From positions 116,001 through 180,000 of the forward strand of contig WARS01004340.1 in the NCBI GenBank assembly GCA_008933995.1: a stretch of DNA of 64,000 bases, given 5' to 3'. A program made the translations under genes and the position numbers. Below, one piece after another: positions 1 to 11,365 of this stretch. Position 1 is the first letter of the stretch; every line of letters begins with the position of its first letter. This stretch comes from Datnioides undecimradiatus. Its lineage: Eukaryota > Chordata > Actinopteri > Lobotiformes > Datnioididae. Below the pieces are notes generated by a model. The model was not told where the DNA came from. It did no database searches and was given only the letters and a program-made list of their open reading frames with translations.

Positions 1-71
1 CACACACAAATATTAACCCCCCCCCAACACACACACACACACACGCACACACACACACACACACACACACC
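1..71. repeat. CA microsatellite
   Basis: An almost uninterrupted CA dinucleotide run, broken by a short C run near position 20. It is a simple repeat with no coding content. Confidence 0.95.
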
Positions 72-429
72 ATTTATGCTTCCTGTCACCACCACCAGGC
101 CTGTAAGACTGAACGCCAGAGCCCGATCAATGCGTCACCGCTGGTCCCTGATCAGCTGATCAGTACACAAACACCAAACATGTGGAAACCATTTAGAAAG
201 TGTTGCAGTTCAACACTTGGTCCAGCAGAGAGCGCTCAGCATCAACACAGCGTTCAACACGAGGGATTCTTGCCAAACGTTTGTTTATGTGAAAAACAAA
301 CCTCAGTATAATTTTCAGATGCATTCTGGTGTTTGTGTCTGTGAGCAGCGGCCGGACTCTGGCCTTGTGTCACTGTCTGAACCCCAACACGGTTGGTTGA
401 CATGGAAACAGACGGCCGAAACATCAGAC

Positions 430-600
430 ACGTATGTAAAGGTGCATTCACTGGTATATGCGGAGGTGTTATATGGAGGGATGTACAGAGGTGTATTCAA
501 TGGGATATAGAGAAGTATACAGAGGTACACACAGACATATTCTGAGACGTACAAAGAGATCCACAGAGGTATAGACAGAAGTATACACAAAGGCTGAAGT
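430..600. repeat. GTATA-type minisatellite, first array
   Basis: Degenerate short units of the form gtata-n-acagag recur every 10-20 bases. The same family reappears in a larger array near 1170-1400. Open frames across it are a by-product of the periodicity. Confidence 0.6.
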
Positions 601-1169
601 CATGAAAGCCAACATCAAAGTTAACATATACACCCTGAAGCAGCTCCAGAGTCTGCAGGGGCAGGACTGAGCCTGGCAGACAGGGGCTGGGTGTCCTGTC
701 TCGGTCGTCTGGTTCCCTGTCACAGCACCCCAGGTTCAGACCGAAACAGGAACGTTTTTATACTCTAATGTTGCAGCCGAACCAACACACACTTTGATGA
801 GCAAATTCATCTTCAACAAATATCAATATTTAGTGATCATTTAACAGACAGGAAGCTGCATCAAAGAGTGTGTGTGGATCTGGTCTGTGTTCAGTTTTAC
901 AGAGGTAAAGTCAGATCAGCAGTTTAGTAACTAAAGGCACAGTTTAGAGAGAAATTCAGTTTACAGGTACAGTTGTTATATTTGTATGTTTCTGTTTATT
1001 TCTTTATAATATGGAGAACTGTGATGTTTTTTGTGGGTTGGTTGAAGCTTGTAGTCGCTCTGCTGTGTTTGATAAAATCTATAAAGAGATTGTGACTGAC
1101 ACCAAACTGTCTGCCTCATCCTTTATACCATGTATCAATGCTGGTTGTGGACATGTGGACACAATATAT

Positions 1170-1400
1170 GTGCATACAGGGGTATATACACAGGTATGTA
1201 CACAGGTATATTCATGACTGTATACACAGGTATATACATGGGTATTTTCATGGGTATATTAACAGGTATATACACAGGTATATTCACAGGTACACAGGTA
1301 TTCATACAGTGAGACACACGCCATATACAGAGGCATATACATAGCTATATTTACAGTAGTGTACATATAAAGTTATATACACAGGAATAAACAGGTTCGG
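1170..1400. repeat. GTATATACACAG minisatellite, second array
   Basis: Tandem units close to acaggtatatac recur about every 12 bases, with variants such as catgggtatat. Open reading occurs in several frames on both strands, which marks repeat shadow and not a gene. Confidence 0.85.
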
Positions 1401-1639
1401 ATACAGTTTGGACATGGTATCTCTCAAATATGATGTTAATGCATGAGACCATTCAGTTCAGTAAATATGCTAATCTAAACATTACTAGACGTATATAATA
1501 AAACAGTCTGACCAGTAATTCCAGTTGACTGTAGAACTGGTGACCAGTTATTTCAGTGTCTCACAGTATTATTCAGTGCCTGTGTCTTTATAGAGCTGAA
1601 CTGTGTTTATGGCACATTCACATTATATGTGTCTCACAG

Positions 1640-1835
1640 TGTTTTCCTGCATTTGATAGTTGTAGTGTTTACAGTGTTTTACTGTGTTTGCTGCGTTTTA
1701 CAATGTTTGCCGTGTTTTGCAGTGGTTTGCAGTGTTTTGCGGTGTTTTTGCGGTATTTACAGTGTTTTGCAACGTTTACTGTGTTTAGCGTTTTGCAGAG
1801 TTTACTGTGTTTTGCAGTGTTTTACTGTGTGTCTT
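1640..1835. repeat. GTTTTGCAGT minisatellite
   Basis: Units of about 10-14 bases built on gtgttttgcagt or tgtttactgt are repeated roughly 15 times. The derived ORFs are Cys/Phe/Val-rich and do not look like proteins. Confidence 0.8.
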
Positions 1836-2242
1836 ACAGTGAATACAGGTGGCTAACAGCAGCACGGCAGATAAACATAGTTAATCAGCTCAGAGACAGA
1901 TTAACCAGTGATGTCAACTAAAGAGCAAGGACATGGACCATGACGCAGAGACACCTGGGGGGGTCCCGTGGGGTGGGGGTGGGGAGTCACAGTAACTGTT
2001 CTGGTGATGATCAGGGATCAATAGTAGATCAATAACTATTATCCAGCCTTAACATACGTATCATTGCGTTTAATGCTTTATATACCAACACTTTATGTAC
2101 TTTAAGTGTTTTTAATGCTTTATTTGCTGTTTCTTCGCTGTTGATGTATTTTATCATATTAATATATTTGATACAAACCTGAGAACTTCGTCCTTCTGTG
2201 GACTCTGAACCTATTCACCACGACCTTTGACCTCTGACCAGG

Positions 2243-2267
2243 GTGTGTGTGTGTGTGTGTGTGTGTA
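2243..2267. repeat. GT microsatellite
   Basis: A clean run of about 12 GT units. Confidence 0.9.
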
Positions 2268-2512
2268 TTATTAGCAGCAGCTGTGTTGAGATTAAAGTGA
2301 ACCTCAGGAAAAGATTTACAGTCAGATCCTTTTAACACAACACGCACATTAAGTTTCAGGCTGTGAGCCAATCAGACGAGAGCTTTTCTTGTACTGTTGT
2401 TGTTTTGTTTACTAGTTGTTTTCTTTCCACTTTCTGATGTGTTTGTCTGTCCACACCTCTCTGTCAAACTGTTCCTGTTCCTGTCTGTGGTCTGGATCTG
2501 TGGTCAGAGGTC

Positions 2513-2757
2513 TATTCAATTCAATTCAATTCAATTTTATTTATATAGCGCCAATTCACAACAAAAGTCATCTCAGGGCACTTTACAAACAGAGCGGGTC
2601 TAGACCACACTCATTACTATTAATTACACCCAACAGTTCCACCATGAGCAAGCACTTGGCAACAGTGGCAAGGAAAAACTTCCTTTTCCTTTCCCAGGCA
2701 GAAACCTTGGGCAGATCCTGGATCAGGGTGGGCGGCCATCTGCCTTGACCGGTTGGG

Positions 2758-2792
<35 letters not shown>

Positions 2793-3640
2793 ACAATAGA
2801 GAATAATGACAGCAAATGGCAGCAGAGGACACGGGGCAGGTCGGTGGAGCCACAGATCAGATGTTCAGCTCTGGAACCACAGGTATCTGTAGAGAGGTAC
2901 AGAGAGAGGACACAGTGTTAATGGTTAATCTGCAATGGTTAAAATGAGTTTGAGGAGAGAGAGGGAAGGAGGAGTGTGGAGACGATCATGGGATGTCCCC
3001 CAGTAGCCTCGGCCTATAGCAGCATAACTAGGGGATGGCATGGAAGGGTAGTTTAGACCATGGGTGTAGTTCACATGGTAACTAGAGCTAGCTGTAAGCT
3101 TTGTCGAACAAGAAGGTTTTAAGCTTTACTTTAAAAGTAGAGAGGGTGTCTGCCTCTCGGACCCAGACTGGCAGCTGGTTCCACAGGAGAGGAGCCTGAT
3201 AGCTAAAGGCTCAGCCTCCCATTCTACTTTTGGAAATTCTGGGAACCACAAGCAAACCTGCACTCTGGGAGCGAAGTGATCTTATTAGGGACTTGAAGCA
3301 TCTCATTGAAGGTTAATGGAGCTGGCCATTAAGGCCCCAGGTAAGAAAGAAGGACTTAAAATCTATTCTGGACTTTACAGGAGCCAATGAAGAAGAAGCC
3401 AAAACCTAGAAAATAGACATGATCTCTTCAAGTACCCCATCAGAACCCTCGCAGAAGCATTTTGGATGAGCTGGAGGCCTTGTAGTGAGCTAGTTGGACA
3501 ACCCGACTACAAGGAATTACAATAGTCCAGCCTTGCGGTAACAAATGCATGGACTAGCCAAGGCCACTTTTGACAGGATACTCCTAATTCAGTTATGTTA
3601 TGCTAAGTGAAAGAAGGCAGTCCTAGTGACCTGCCTATTA
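2513..3640 (-). mobile_element. L2-type LINE, 3' fragment (copy A)
   Basis: On the plus strand this begins with the attcaattcaa run and ttttatttatatagcgcc, the 3' tail of a common fish L2 LINE read in reverse, so the element lies on the minus strand. A GA run (2761-2790) and the C-terminal coding remnant near 3100-3550 follow. It stops at 3640, where the tail of copy B begins, so it is 5'-truncated as most LINE insertions are. No ORF survives. Confidence 0.85.
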
Positions 3641-4432
3641 TTCAATTCAATTCAATTCACTTTATTTATATAGCGCCAATTCACAACAAAAAAGTCATTC
3701 ATAGGGCACTTACAAACAGAGCAGGTTCTAGGACCACACTCATTACTGTTAGTTACACCTAACAGTTCCACCATGAGCAAGATTGGCAACAGTGGCAAGG
3801 AAAAACTTCCTTTAACAGGTAGTAAGAAACCTTGGACAGATCCTGGTTTTAGGCAGGGACGGCTGCCATCTGTCTTGACCGTTGGGGGGAGTACAAGAGT
3901 AGAATAATGACAGCAAATGGCAGAAGCAGGCAGTAGAGGACACGGGCAGGTCGGTGGAGCTAATAGGTCAGATAGTTCAGCTCTGGAGCCAGCAGGTGGC
4001 CCAGAGAGGTACAGAGAGAGAGACCAGAGAGAAACAAGCACAGCACTAGGGGAGAGAGGACACAGAGTTAATGGTTAATCTGTGATGGTTAAAATGAGTT
4101 TGGAGGAGAGAGGGGAGAGGAGGAGGTGGAGACGATTGATGGGATGTCCCCCAGTAGCCTCGCCAGGTCATAGCAGCATAACTAGGGGATGGCATGGATG
4201 GTGTAGTTCAGATGGTAACTAGAGCTAGCCAGGCTTGGTTTAAACAAGAAGGTTTTAAGTTTTACTTTAAAAGTAGAGAGGGTGTCTGCCTCTCGGACTC
4301 AGACTGGCAGCTGGTTCCACAAGAGAGGAGCCTGATAGCTAAAGGCTCGGCCTCCCATTCTACTTTTGGAGATTCTGGGAACCACAAGCAACCTGCACCA
4401 AGTTTAAGGATTCATACAGTTGATATAGGGAC

Positions 4433-4786
4433 TTAGCATCTCATTGAGGTACAATGGAGCTTAACACATATGGCCTTGTAGGTAAGAAGAAGGACTTTAA
4501 AATCTATTCTGGACTTTACAGGAGCCAATGAAGCAGTAGCTAAAACTGGAGAAATATGATCTCTGCTAATTCCCACCAGAACCCTCGCAGCAGCGCTTTT
4601 GATGAGCTGGAGGCTCGCAGGAGCTAGTCTTGTCAAACCTGACAACAAGGAATTACAATAGTCCAGCCTTGAGGTAACAAAATGCGTGGACCAGCTTTTC
4701 GCATCATTTTGGACTGAGTAGGGACATATCCTGTCAAATATGACTCCCAGGTTCCTCACGGAATCTGGAGGCCAGGGTAACACCAT
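4433..4786 (-). pseudogene. L2 LINE ORF2 C-terminal remnant
   Basis: The minus-strand frame contains RLDYCNSLLSGL, then LQLIKSAAARVLVGISRDHI and SLAPVKSRIDFKVLLLTYKA. This conserved block follows the reverse transcriptase in L2/CR1-clade LINEs. It is cut on the upstream side by the LTR element starting at 4800, and it degenerates towards the 3' end. It is a pieces-only remnant. Confidence 0.8.
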
Positions 4787-4799
4787 CCAAAGTGACTGC

Positions 4800-5120
4800 T
4801 GTCAAGGCTTGGGTTACGAGGGGAGAGCAGGACCCAGATGCAGGCAGGGACAAGGACGCAAATGATCTTCTAACAGTTTATTTTAATGGGTTTAGAAGCA
4901 CGGATGGTCAAGGCAGGTGGTCAAATCCAAGTAGTCAGTTCAAACAAGACATGGCAAGTAAAAATCCAAAACCAAAAATGCAGAAACCAGAAATCCAAAA
5001 ATCACAGAACAGGCACGCGGAATCAAGGCAGGAACAGGGATACCAACAGAGCAAAACTGACTTCAAACTAGTAATGCACCTACAGAAAACAAAGGCAATA
5101 GCATAACTTAAATAGACAGG
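4800..5120 (-). repeat. 3' LTR of the Gypsy-like element, truncated
   Basis: About 320 bases match the right LTR, with small indels, up to cttaaatagacagg. The remaining ~140 bases of the full LTR (its U3 start when read on the minus strand) are missing. A deletion has joined the interior directly to the truncated LTR. Confidence 0.85.
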
Positions 5121-6560
5121 GCAAAGTGGGTCAGCGACTGTGGAGCAGAATTCCGGAGGCCGGGCAAGAGGGCGACGACAGTGAAGGGTTTTTCCTCCTG
5201 AGCCCGGGCAGGAGGGTGACGACGAAGAAGGAGCCTCTCCAGAGGTCAGGCAGGAGACCAGCGACGTAGACAGAGCCTCTCCAGAGGTCGGGCAGGAGAC
5301 CGCCGACAAAGACATGACCTCTCTGGAGGTCGGCCAGGAGGCCAGCGTGAAGCCCTAATCTTCTGAAGGTCGGGCTGAGATCGACAGCTAAGCCCAACCT
5401 CTGGGAGGCTTGGCTGGAGGCTGACCGCGACGGGCCAATTTTAGGTCAATGAGGAGCAGGAGCCAGGGGAAACCATAGATTGTGCACTAGGCCAAGGCTG
5501 GAGGTGCTGACTGGGTATTGGGAGCACAGGCATCACTAGGACACTCAGAGCACTTGGGATACTAGGAACACTAAGGACGCTTGGAGCACTAGGAACACTG
5601 GGAGCACTTGGAACACTAGGGACACTAGCAAACACTAGCAACTTGAGTCGGATGGGCTGGGCCGACTCTACTGGGCACTTACATTAGGAGACACTTCAAG
5701 ACTAGGAGCACACTTGGTACACTAGAGACACTAGGGACCCTTGGAGCACTAGGGTTACTGGTTAATTAGGGACACTACGACAATTGGAGCACTTGAAGGC
5801 CAGGGAACACTAGGGGCACTTAGAGCACTAGGGACATTAAGGGCACTGGAAACACTAGCAACTTGAGTCGGCCGGGCCGCCGACTGGGGGGCAGGAGCGG
5901 GTGTCGGAGCAGGAGGGTGTCGCTGGACCCCCTGACGCTTGGAACAGGAGGGCGCCTGCCGGGACCCTGACGCTGAACAGGAAAGGCCTGCCGGGACGCC
6001 TGACGCCGAACAGGAAAGGCGTCTGGCTGGGACCCCCCACGCCGAACAGGAATGGCGCCCAGTGGGAGGCAGGTGTGCAGTTGAGGTGCTGGGTTTGCAG
6101 GCTGGCGGAGGCGCTGGTCGCAGGGGCTGCCAGGGTGCAGGAGAGCAGGGCTGCCAAGGCACTGAGGCCCAGCCAGCAGAAGCGGCTAACAGGCCAGAAA
6201 CTGTGGGAGGCAGGCTGCCAGGCAGGACCAATGCTAGCAGGCCAGTCACTGGGAGAAGAACTGCTGGGGCAGGGCCACGCCAGCAGGCCAGACACTGGAG
6301 GAGCTGCCAGCAACGCTGGATGCCAGCAGACCTGGACACTGGAGGTGCTGCCAGCCGCCTCCAGCACTAGCAGCAGGCCGGATGATTGGGAGGACAGCTG
6401 CCAGCAGGGCTAATGCTAGCTGACCTGGACACTGGGATTGAAGGCTGAAGAAGCAGGGGCCAATGCCAGGCCGACACACTGGGAGAAGAACTGCTGGGAC
6501 AAAACTGGGGCCAGGTGGAGAAGCAGGCTGGGGACTGGTGAGTGTGAGCATGAGGGAGCC
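5121..6560 (-). repeat. Repetitive passenger inside the LTR element
   Basis: Three repeat zones can be read. At 5150-5440, about 45-base units encode on the minus strand variants of LLPDLWRGSVYVAG. At 5480-5860, short units around ggagcactagggacact encode SAPSVPSVLSV-like repeats. At 5930-6540, units with gacgctgaacagga and ggccagacactgggag dominate. The longest minus-strand frame is 194 codons (6339-5755). Whether any of it is translated is unknown; composition is extremely biased. A captured host repeat or a lineage-specific accessory ORF are both possible. Confidence 0.65.
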
Positions 6561-6801
6561 CAGGCTGGCTGACTGACTGTTAGTGAGGTTAATCTAATTC
6601 CTCTTCAGCCAGTAAGGTAAGGAATCCTTACACTGTGGTTTAGCAGCCACCTTCTTCCTTGCAAGCCGAACAATTGTCTCCTTGACTTTGGCATGGGGGG
6701 TCTTCAGCCAGTATTTATGCAGTTCGTCCAGATCTTACACACCAAGGTAGTCCGCGATCCCCAAAGCTTGCCCGCTGGGTCCATTTTCGGTCGGTGCATT
6801 C

Positions 6802-7261
6802 TGTCAAGGCTTGGGTTACGAGGGGAGAGCAGGACCCAGATGCAGGCAGGGACAAGGACGCAAATGATCTTCTAACAGTTTATTTTAATGGGCTTAGGCT
6901 AACGGATGGTCAAGGCAGGCAGGGTCAAAATCCAAGTAGTCAGTTCAAACAAGACATGGCAAGAAAAATCCAAAAACCAAAAATACAGAAACCAGAAATC
7001 CAAAATCGCTATGAACAGGCAGCACGGAATCCAGGTAGAACATGGACACTAACAGAGCAAGACCATGGACTATAAACTAGCAATGCACCGACAGAAACCA
7101 AAGGCAATGGCATAACTTAAATAGACAGGTGAGGGCAGGAAAACGAGGCACAGGTGAGGCCAATCAACTAATCAAAAACAGGAAGCAAGTACACAGAAAC
7201 ACAAGGGGAACACTTTTCAAAATAAAACAGGAAACAACAAACTCAACTCAGAACCATGACA
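6802..7261 (-). repeat. 5' LTR of the Gypsy-like element
   Basis: This complete LTR is about 460 bases, TG...CA on both strands. In minus orientation it has a polyadenylation-type AATAAA near 6880 and ends CTTGACA. It sits upstream of the gag-start-like ATG. Confidence 0.85.
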
Positions 7262-7509
7262 ACTGCGAGGTCAGATAACCTGTCTCTGAGGTGTTTAGGC
7301 CCAAACAAAATCACCTCAGTTTTGTCTGTATTTAGAAGGCAAAAAATTGCAAGTCATCCAGGTTTTGGTCGTCTGTCAGATATGTCTGAAGTCTGACTAA
7401 TGGGGTCTGCTTCTTCCAGTTTCACAGATAAATATAGCTGTGTATCGGCCCACATAGCAGTGGAAAATTTATGTTGTGCTTCCTAATAATATACGTTTAG
7501 GGAAGCATG

Positions 7510-7790
7510 TTAGGGAGAACAACAATGGTCCAAGCACAGAACCCTGCGGAACCTCCAAGGATTAACCCTTGTGTGCATGGACGAAATGTTATTAACATGG
7601 ACAAACTGGAATCTGACGGATAGATAAGATGTAAACCAGCTTAGCGCTGTTGCTTTAATGCCAATGACATGTTTTAGTCTCAGTAGTAGGATATTGTGAT
7701 TGATGGTGTCAAATGCAGCACTGAGGTCTAGCAGGACAAGTAAAGAGATGAGGCCATTGTCAGATGCTATTAGGAGTGTCAAGTGCTAAC
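7510..7790 (-). pseudogene. L2 LINE reverse transcriptase remnant
   Basis: The minus-strand frame carries VLLDLSAAFDTINHNILL, the first catalytic-aspartate motif of L2-clade reverse transcriptases, then GIKATALSWFTSYLSVRFQF and VNNISSMHTRV. The PQGS block and the YADD block (near 7450) are out of frame. The remnant is non-functional. Confidence 0.85.
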
Positions 7791-8641
7791 CTTAACCGTT
7801 GCTTTTAAAGTTGGGGGATTTATTCTAAATCCTGACTGAAATGCTTCAACAACTGGGGCTGCTTCCTCTGCAGGGCATCACATAACTGATCAGCCACAGC
7901 CTTTTCAAGGATTTTAGAAATAAAGGGGAGGTTGGATATTGGTCTGTAGTGCGCTAAAACACCAGGGTCAAGAGAAGGCTTTTTGAGTAAAGGTTTGATG
8001 ACAGCAACCTTAAAAGCCTGTGGAACATAACCTGTTAGTACTGACAGATTGATCTGGTCTAATATAAAAGTGCTAACTAGGGCAAAAACATCTTTGGAGA
8101 AGACGAAGGATGTAATTCCAAAAGACAGGTTGAGGGTTTGGATCTAATGATTGTTGAGGACAGTTCAGTGAGATCTATAGGAGAGAAATGGTCTAGAGAT
8201 AAATTAGGGCCTGCAGACATTTCATGGGCCGCTGCAGTTGACACACATGGATTCTAACAGTTAAAGAGAGGGCGAATGAATTCTTTCAATATCTTTTGAT
8301 TTTACTAGTAAAGAAATTCATTGTTGCCGAGAGCTGAGGAATAGTTGGTCTAACAGAGCTGTGACTTTTTTGTCAGCCTGGCTACAGTGCTGAACAGAAA
8401 CCTAATAAGTTCTTATTTCTATTAATTTGGGAGTAATAGGTGTTCTTGTTCTTACTTTAGGGTTGATTTTGTATGTTATAATACTATCTTTCCAGGAAAG
8501 GTGAAATTCTTCTTATATTAGTGGATCGCCACTCTCTCTCTAACTTTCTTGAGACTATTCCTAAAGTGTGTAAATTTTGTGTCAAACTAGAGCTGAAGCT
8601 TCTCTGCTTGATGGCTTATTCTGTTTATAGGCCCACATTAT

Positions 8642-9360
8642 TCAGTGCTGTGCAGTGTATGCAGTATTATCAACAAGATAATCTATATGTGCTGGACTAG
8701 TAGTTAGGCTGCTACACTCTGTTGTAACGGCATGTGGCATAGAAGCCAAAAGAGACGGAATAATCTCCTTAAATTTGGAAACAGCATTATCAGAGAGACA
8801 CTGACTGAGGGTAGTTTCTCTGCCAAATGCTGAGAGGTTCATAATTGTGAACTGAAATGTTAAAAAATGGTCAGATAAAAGAGGGTTCTGGGGAAACACT
8901 ATTAAATGTTCAGTTTCTAAGCCATATGTCAAACAAGATCGAGGGTGTGATTAAAGCAGTGAGTTGGTTTGTTAACATTTTGAGAACAAACAATTGAGTC
9001 TAATACTGAGTTGAATGCACCTTAAGGCCTGGCTGGTGTCATCTACATGAATGTTGAAGTCACCCACTATGATTACTTTATTTGAGCTGAGCACTAGTTT
9101 AGATAGGAAGTCAGAGAATTCAGATAAACACTCTGAATAAGCAGCAGGCGGACGATACACAACCACAAACAGAACTGGTTTGACCTATCGTTAGGGTGGC
9201 AGAGACTGAGAGTGAGGGACTCAAACGCTTTAAACCCAGGCTTACGCCTGGGACTGATTAATAAACCTGAGTGGTAGAGATTGCTGCTACCTCTCCTCGC
9301 CTGTGCTTCGAGGAATATGGTGATTAATGTGACCGGCAGGGCTTCACTCATTTAAACTAA
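8642..9360 (-). pseudogene. L2 LINE endonuclease remnant
   Basis: Overlapping minus-strand frames give LYHSGLLIS, then VVYRPPAAYSECLSEFSDFL and KVIIVGDFNIHVDD, the YRPP and GDFN motifs of apurinic-type LINE endonucleases. The downstream segment 8932-8642 contains NPLLSDHFLTFQF, the SDH motif of the same fold, and the linker to the reverse transcriptase. At least two frameshifts separate these blocks. Confidence 0.85.
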
Positions 9361-9714
9361 CGATTCTTCCTCCTGCAGCCAGGTTGTCCTTGTAGTAAGA
9401 CAAAATAAATCAATGCAATTTATCGGGTAATCAAATCATTTACTAACAGGATCAGATTTAGAGATCTTGATATTTAATAATCCACATTTTATTGTGGTGT
9501 GTTTAGGTCCAGATAACTTGGTGAAGCTAATTCTGTGAGGTTTTTATGAGTAATACCTCTTGAATTTTTTGGCTCCAGGTAGTTTGGGTGGACGAGGGAC
9601 AGACAGTCTCTGTAGTGAAACTGGGGTAGTGTTGATCATGGAGGGTGATGCTCTATGAAACTGCAGAGAAGCATGTGGTGACTGCAGCTCTGCCATCTGG
9701 TCTCTGCTCTGGTT

Positions 9715-10050
9715 TGTCAGGTTTTAATATATTTTGCCATATTTCTAGAAATGAGAGCTGCTCCATCCAAAGTAGGATGAATACCGCCTCCTAATGAGAC
9801 CAGGTTTTCCCCAAAATGGTTTCCAATTATCTACAAGGCCACGTCGCTGCTGAGACACATCCTGACAGCCAGCGATGGAATGACGCAGATGCGCCAAACA
9901 TGTCACTGGGCCAGATTGGGCAGGGGTCCAGAGAAACTACACGAGTCTGACATTGTTTTAGCAAACTTACACACCGACTCAATGTTAATTTTAGTGACCT
10001 CCGACTGCCGTAACCGGATGTCATTTCCGCCGACATGAATAACAATTTTA
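9715..10050 (-). pseudogene. L2 LINE ORF1 esterase-like remnant
   Basis: On the minus strand, [17 protein letters not shown] (about 10045-9995) is followed by KTMSDS, a PLPNLA block and, near 9780, GIHPTLDGAALISRNMAKYI. The GGND and HPT blocks are the hallmark of SGNH/GDSL-type esterase domains that occur in ORF1 of many fish L2/CR1 elements. Several frameshifts make it a relic. Confidence 0.75.
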
Positions 10051-10732
10051 TTGAATCTACGTTTATCCTTAGTCAGCAGTTTCAGACAGGATTCAACGTC
10101 GCCTGCTCTGGCCCTGGGGATGATTTACCTGTGGTCACCAGCGCCTAACTCACATTGCCAGTATTGCCAATAACCAGATTCTTCCACAGCGGTGTACGCT
10201 GAGTGGGGGAAAATCTGTTAGAAACGCGGAAGCTGCTGGTGGTGAACCATGGGTCAAGAGCCTGGCTACGCTTCTTCGATCGCCACCCAGCCACCCCTGG
10301 CTTCCCCCGCTGCTCGAGCTGCTGGGGTTGCTAACGGAGCTACCCTGGGATCGCCAGTCAAGGCTACAGATGGGCAGGTCCGACTGCTACTGGGGACCGC
10401 TAGCTAACGCTAAGAGGGGGGTTTTCACGATGCGGAGCTGTGCTCTATTTCCTAAGCCTCACCTCCAAAGTTATAAGAATGCTACATTTAGTACACGCTA
10501 TTATCATTAAAGGAGGCCCAGGGCAACTATACATCCCACACACAGAGCAAAAACAAAGGAGAAGCAGGGAAGAGAGAGCAGCCATTGCTAGTGATCAACG
10601 GCTTAAACAGAGGGAAAAGTGGAAAGGAAGAGTAAAAATCCTCAAAATGCCGTAGAAGTAGGTGGTTGAAAGACGTGCAAAGACAATAACAGGAAGTGAC
10701 GCACACGTTGCTGAATTGATCACCGCCAGAGG

Positions 10733-10955
10733 TCTAGGTCTGAGGTCTGGGTCTGGGTCTGTGTGGCCTGTCTGTGGACAGAGGTTTGGGTCAGAGTGCT
10801 TGGACGAGGTCTGTGGCCGAGGTCTGGGTCTGTGGTCTGAAGTCTGAGGTCTGTGGTCTGTGGTCTGGGTCAGAGGTCTGTAACGGCAGTTTAGGTCTGT
10901 GGTCTGGGTCTGTAGTCTGAGGTCTGGGTCTGTGGTCTGGGACAGTGTTTAGGTA
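10733..10955. repeat. GGTCTGNGTCTGTG minisatellite
   Basis: Tandem 6-14 base units of ggtctgggtctgtggtctg. The same array appears as DHRPQTSDF-like peptides on the other strand, which is repeat shadow. Confidence 0.9.
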
Positions 10956-11137
10956 GGACATATGTGTCAAAGAAAAACCTACATGAATGTCTGAGTGGAG
11001 GTTTCCCCAGCAGAGCATTACCTCCCTGCTTTCTTCCCCATAATGCACCTCAGTTCAACTCTTTTTCCCAGGTGAATGGGATGCACCTGGACACCTTTCT
11101 TCCACCGCCTCCATGGTCCAGCATCCTGCATTCTATA

Positions 11138-11365
11138 TCCTGCAGCTCTGCAGATCTGTATCCTGCAGATCTGTATCCTGCAGCTCTATATCTCTGTGTC
11201 TCTGCAGATCTGTATCCTGCAGCTCTATAGCTCTCATTCCCTGCAAATCTGTATCCCGCAGGCTCTATATCTCTATCTCTGCAGATCTGTATCCTGCAGC
11301 TCTATATTATCTCAGCATTCTGCAGCTCTGTACCTCTGCACTGTACTGTACTGTACTGCAGCCAG
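11138..11365. repeat. CTGCAGATCTGTATC minisatellite
   Basis: Units of about 15-30 bases around ctgcagatctgtatcctgcagctctata are repeated about ten times, ending in a ctgta run. All open frames across it are periodic. Confidence 0.9.

Larger units (their letters stand above)
72..2512. other. Noncoding stretch with simple repeats
   Basis: No gene is supported here. ORFs are short and low in complexity, and most follow the tandem repeats listed separately. I see no splice-flanked conserved exon, RNA gene or transposon terminus. Confidence 0.6.
4800..7261 (-). mobile_element. Non-autonomous Gypsy-like LTR element with repetitive interior
   Basis: The element begins TGTCAAGG, ends CATGACA, and is flanked by the 5-bp direct repeat ACTGC (4795-4799 and 7262-7266). 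It splits L2 copy B cleanly. The two ends share a long direct repeat (LTRs). The right LTR, read on the minus strand, starts TGTCATGG and contains cctgttttattttgaaaag, which also occurs in the chromodomain Gypsy LTR at 15229, and an AATAAA. Just inside it the minus strand has an ATG followed by codons for DPAG (6783 leftwards), as in fish Gypsy gag starts. No gag-pol follows. The interior is a Pro/Ala/Ser/Leu-coding tandem repeat, so the element must have depended on enzymes supplied elsewhere. Confidence 0.85.
3641..10712 (-). mobile_element. L2-type LINE, near full length, interrupted (copy B)
   Basis: Reading the minus strand from the right, the order is: an ORF1 esterase-like segment (about 10050-9715), an apurinic-type endonuclease (about 9360-8960), linker (8932-8642), reverse transcriptase (about 7790-7270), C-terminal region (about 4790-4400), GA-rich 3' UTR and the attcaattcaa tail at 3641. 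This is the layout of fish L2 elements with an esterase ORF1. It is split by an LTR element at 4800-7261, with L2 sequence resuming directly after the 5-bp target duplication. Frameshifts are frequent, so it is inactive. The 5' boundary near 10712 is estimated by comparison with the copy at 39.7-45.2 kb. Confidence 0.85.

Noticed and set aside
1130-1344. Several 60-68 codon frames on both strands
   Set aside because: They follow the 12-base minisatellite in every frame.
5755-6339. 194-codon minus-strand frame as a cellular gene
   Set aside because: It lies entirely inside the LTR element's tandem repeats and overlaps equally long frames on both strands.
10662-10847. Small plus-strand gene after L2 copy B
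   Set aside because: The frame runs into the GGTCTG minisatellite and lacks any motif.
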